Source: Qipengyuania aurantiaca (GTDB taxonomy: Bacteria > Pseudomonadota > Alphaproteobacteria > Sphingomonadales > Sphingomonadaceae). From it: a DNA stretch of 64,000 bases. Shown piece after piece: positions 61,302 to 64,000 of the stretch. The stretch lies in contig NZ_CP081295.1 in assembly GCF_019711375.1 (NCBI RefSeq), positions 1,426,001 through 1,490,000 on the forward strand. Direction: 5' to 3'. The stretch's first letter is position 1, and every line of letters starts with the position of its first letter. The notes under the pieces were generated by a model. It made no database searches, was not told the DNA's origin, and saw only the letters and a list, made by a program, of their open reading frames with translations. The translations under genes were made by a program, and so were the position numbers.

Positions 61302-64000
61302 GTTCTATTACCAGTCGATAGGTGGCGGGATGAAGTGCGAGCACTTCGCGTTCCCGGAGTTGAATTAGGTGGTCGCCGGGGACCTCGATTGGCTCTCCGT
61401 CAGGATCGCTGAGAACAAGCACATAGTTTCCGCCGCGCTCGAGCATGCCCCAGATTACTGCATCGAGTTCGAGCGGCTCGCGTTCGAGGCAGTGATCCTT
61501 CGGCCAATAGTGCTTGAGGAGGTCCCCATCCTGCGACCTTTGCTCCCAGGGGAATGATGCACCATTAGCTTTGCCGATCGTGCAGCCCTGATCGTTGAAG
61601 AATGAGCCGTCTCCGTCTTTACGGAACCCTTGTGACATGGCGAAACGCTCCATGATATGAGGCTTCACATCGCGCGGTTTCCGAGGATGGACGACTGCCG
61701 GTTCGGCTGCGTTTGGATTTTCGTCCGTGTCTTCGATGTCGGGGACGTCGTCTTCATGCGCATGAGTATCCAGGTGTTCAGGATCGTTATCGGGAAATGC
61801 ATCGTCCTCTTCGTCGTCGTCAGAGGAACTCCCTGTCTGATTGGAGGGTGAAGGATCGCGGTTGGGCTCTGCGATTTGAGCAGGTTCATCACCGATCACT
61901 GGCTTCTGCACCCTCGGTACTTCAGCTTCGGGAAGGAGCTCGAAATTCTCCTCCATGTAGCTGCGCACGAACGCCGCATCCCTGTCGAAGCAGAGCTTGA
62001 TCGCGTCGACGATGTCAGCGCGCCGGAATGCCTTGCCAATCTCCTGCGCTACGCTCTTGGCCAGTTTGGCGAGCGGCTTGCGCTCTGCGTAGAGGCATTC
62101 ATCGATCCACAGAACATCTGCTTTCCGGGGAGTCCCGGCGGGCTTCCCGTCAATGTAGGGAAGAGTTTCCAGCTCTGCGCAGCCATACCAGAGTGTCTCG
62201 CTGAGCTGAGCCGCAAGCACGCGCAGCCTATCTGAATCGTCCCCATCCTCCAGCTTGATCCGCAGGAGCATGAGTCCGAGCTCTCGCAGCCATGGCCGTG
62301 CCTCGCCTCTACTATCCTCAATCTGATCGAGTTCCAGTCGCTCATCGATTTGCGCCGCGAGAGCCGGCAGCTGTGAAAACGGCATGGCCTCGACCACTTC
62401 CACCGGAAGCAGCCTCAGGTCGGCCGTCTGTTTTTTCACCCAAGGATGCAGGTGAGCGAATGCGGTCAGCGTCTGCATTGAAAGGCTGAACTTCAGATCC
62501 GAGACTGGAGCCCATTCTCCTGCGAGATTGAGCCAATGAGCGCACTCATTCCAGATTCGAACTGGGAATCTTGGGAGCAGTCCGCGCACGCGGCGAACGT
62601 CTTCCGGCGACAAAATCGAGCCCGACTCAAGCTTGCCCAGCCAGCGCATGATGAGATCGCCGGTTGGGCGGTCTCCGACACCGATCTTGCGCCATAACGT
62701 CAGGTCACGGACGGAAGCTCTGATGACAGGGGCGTCTGGGATCTCCTCGTCTCCAGCGTCGAGGAATACGCCTTCTGAGCCCTCCCATTCTCCAGTCTCC
62801 GTCAGGATAAGTCGTTCAACTCGAAACGCCGCGCAGATCGATTTGAAGATGTCCGTCGAGCACCCATCGATCAGTTGATCCAGTCGCCGATACCACTTCT
62901 CAACCTCGTGCGCGGGAGCTGTCTTCGAGCTGGCGAGTGCGCTCAGGCGCGCCAGCAACTTTTCGGGCCCCGTCGGCTGGTCGGAAACGCCGATCAGCTT
63001 GAGCCATGGCTTGGTCGTCTCGCTATCGAGCGACTTGTGGACGAAGGGCTCCACATCCATCAGCGCTTCTGTCTCTGGCGCGCGCATCAGAAGTTCGGTG
63101 GGCTTCCTATGGGTGACGTGCGTATCACGCAGGCATGGCTTGTCGGCCAGTTTCATAGCCCAGGCAGGCATAAGCCCTCGCGTGATAACGCGACGCGTGT
63201 GCCCGTTTGACGCGCGCTCGGTCAGCACGCCGGTCTGATAAGCCGAAAGTTGGCGCGGCGACGCCAGAAGACGTTCGGCCACTTGCGCCCACACCGTCGG
63301 CATTTCTTCGGAAATTTCTTCCCAATGACTCCAGATATCGGCGTCGAAATCCCAGTCATCGAGGAAGAAATTTGGATCGGAGTACCGAGGCTCGAACCGT
63401 CCAACAAAGCGCCTAGCGTTGAGCGCAGATTTCGCGTCCCTTGTGGACCAAAAGTATTTCCTTGCCTCGTCGAAGGGCACGAAGTTTCCGAGCCCAGATC
63501 GGCCATTGGCTACCCAGGTTCGCCATTCCTCAGCGGTGCATGAGGAAAAAGTCTTGTAGTAGTCGCCGTGGAGCAGATGCTCTTCAGCCCAATCTTCGGG
63601 CAGCAGCAGATCGAGCGATCCGTCTTCGTCATAGAGGACGATATCATCGACCGAACGGAAGTGCCGGTCCTGGCTGACGAACCTGAAATTGTCTTCGATC
63701 TGTGCGCCGAGCTTGGCGGCGATTTGTGCCAATCGAACGGAGTCGCTGAGAGTTACTCCTTTTCGATTGAAAAAGGACGCCGCGACCGTGTCGATGACCT
63801 TGCCGGTATCACTCGGTTCATCGAGATCTATTTCCTCGAAGACGTGTGAGGCACGTTCGAGCTGCCGCTTGAGGGCGTTGTCCTTGCTTGTTTCGGCCGT
63901 CCGCTTCTGAGTGGTCAGGTAGCGCGGCCAATTCTGGTTCAGTACGGACAGGTGATCGCCGAGAAACTGCCAATCATCCTCGGATGGAACGATCTTCTGC
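61285..64000 (-). CDS. Large sacsin-like protein, C-terminal ~904 residues (N-terminus outside window)
   Basis: The frame is open to the right edge, so the 5' end is missing; about 904 codons are visible. The sequence has the alternating strand/helix texture of sacsin/DUF3883-type large proteins: an internal repeat (KPWLKLIGVSDQPTGPEKLLARL and, about 105 residues on, LWRKIGVGDRPTGDLIMRWL, each followed by a helix), a second helical region, a very acidic linker (SSDDDEEDDAFPDNDPEH) and a distinct C-terminal domain (about 120 residues, KPHIMERFAMSQGF...PWEQRSQDGDLLKHYW). If it is sacsin-like, a GHKL ATPase should lie in the missing N-terminus. First visible gene of the three-gene operon; overlaps the methylase start by 17 bases. 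Confidence 0.75.
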   Translation of the reverse strand, partial: QKIVPSEDDWQFLGDHLSVLNQNWPRYLTTQKRTAETSKDNALKRQLERASHVFEEIDLDEPSDTGKVIDTVAASFFNRKGVTLSDSVRLAQIAAKLGAQIEDNFRFVSQDRHFRSVDDIVLYDEDGSLDLLLPEDWAEEHLLHGDYYKTFSSCTAEEWRTWVANGRSGLGNFVPFDEARKYFWSTRDAKSALNARRFVGRFEPRYSDPNFFLDDWDFDADIWSHWEEISEEMPTVWAQVAERLLASPRQLSAYQTGVLTERASNGHTRRVITRGLMPAWAMKLADKPCLRDTHVTHRKPTELLMRAPETEALMDVEPFVHKSLDSETTKPWLKLIGVSDQPTGPEKLLARLSALASSKTAPAHEVEKWYRRLDQLIDGCSTDIFKSICAAFRVERLILTETGEWEGSEGVFLDAGDEEIPDAPVIRASVRDLTLWRKIGVGDRPTGDLIMRWLGKLESGSILSPEDVRRVRGLLPRFPVRIWNECAHWLNLAGEWAPVSDLKFSLSMQTLTAFAHLHPWVKKQTADLRLLPVEVVEAMPFSQLPALAAQIDERLELDQIEDSRGEARPWLRELGLMLLRIKLEDGDDSDRLRVLAAQLSETLWYGCAELETLPYIDGKPAGTPRKADVLWIDECLYAERKPLAKLAKSVAQEIGKAFRRADIVDAIKLCFDRDAAFVRSYMEENFELLPEAEVPRVQKPVIGDEPAQIAEPNRDPSPSNQTGSSSDDDEEDDAFPDNDPEHLDTHAHEDDVPDIEDTDENPNAAEPAVVHPRKPRDVKPHIMERFAMSQGFRKDGDGSFFNDQGCTIGKANGASFPWEQRSQDGDLLKHYWPKDHCLEREPLELDAVIWGMLERGGNYVLVLSDPDGEPIEVPGDHLIQLREREVLALHPATYRLVIEHDNDI

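Larger units (their letters stand above)
28114..64000 (+). mobile_element. Left 36 kb of a putative integrative conjugative element with efflux and defence cargo
   Basis: The element starts at the second att copy with a P4-type integrase. It carries a Toprim protein, ParB, ArdC, a SLOG protein, SSB, a TraD-like coupling protein, a MobF relaxase and, as cargo, an efflux/hydrolase block and an HNH/repressor/methylase-ATPase block. The right end lies outside the window. Mating-pair genes are absent here, so self-transmissibility cannot be judged; it could also be an integrated plasmid. Confidence 0.8.

Overview
The window comes from a high-GC alphaproteobacterium, most likely Sphingomonadales and probably Erythrobacteraceae. 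The run ubiE-ubiB-coaBC-dut, the purU/purT/lysC/ubiG genes, the frequent GTG/TTG starts and the two GAAC-N7-GAAC boxes (the alphaproteobacterial LexA site) all fit. No 16S rRNA gene is present, so the genus is inferred.

Bases 1-22,976 are ordinary core chromosome: ubiquinone synthesis (ubiE end, ubiB, ubiG), CoA and dUTP metabolism (coaBC, dut), yebC and ruvC, an ArsC/Spx-type thiol protein, a glycerophosphodiesterase, aspartokinase, a GAF-GGDEF protein, the two formate-linked purine enzymes purT and purU, an SLC13/RCK permease, a PQQ dehydrogenase with a cytochrome c tail, a dienelactone hydrolase, an SPFH-NfeD pair and an NDUFA9-like oxidoreductase.

A tRNA-Leu(CAG) gene at 22,977-23,063 is an integration hotspot. 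The last 17 bases of the tRNA plus one (18 bp) recur exactly at 28,114-28,131. Between the copies lies a 5.1 kb island (tyrosine integrase, two small hypothetical proteins, a serine recombinase, a HEPN-like protein). A second, P4-type integrase sits just after the distal copy and reads into a much larger element that runs past the right edge, so two elements sit in tandem at one tRNA.

The second element (28,114 to at least 64,000) looks like an integrative conjugative element. Its maintenance genes are a CHC2/Toprim protein, a large ParB, SSB, ArdC antirestriction and a DUF2493/SLOG protein, with a VirD4/TraD coupling protein and a MobF relaxase-helicase for transfer. No mating-pair (T4SS) genes lie in the window. 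It carries two cargo blocks. The first (34.4-42.1 kb) holds an alpha/beta hydrolase, a PaaI-type thioesterase, an EmrA-EmrB-outer-membrane efflux operon, a MarR regulator and a UbiB-family kinase. A shared palindromic motif before the hydrolase and before emrA/marR suggests one MarR regulon. The second (53.3-64 kb) holds an HNH endonuclease, an S24 (LexA/CI-like) repressor diverging from a small HTH-like gene across a LexA box, and a three-gene operon: a large sacsin-like protein (N-terminus outside the window), a DUF1156 DNA methylase and a Swt1-HEPN/DUF499 ATPase. This operon is the best candidate for an unusual system, probably an antiviral module related to the methylase-ATPase pairs of BREX type 3 and Hma-like systems.

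All calls were made by reading; no database search was run.
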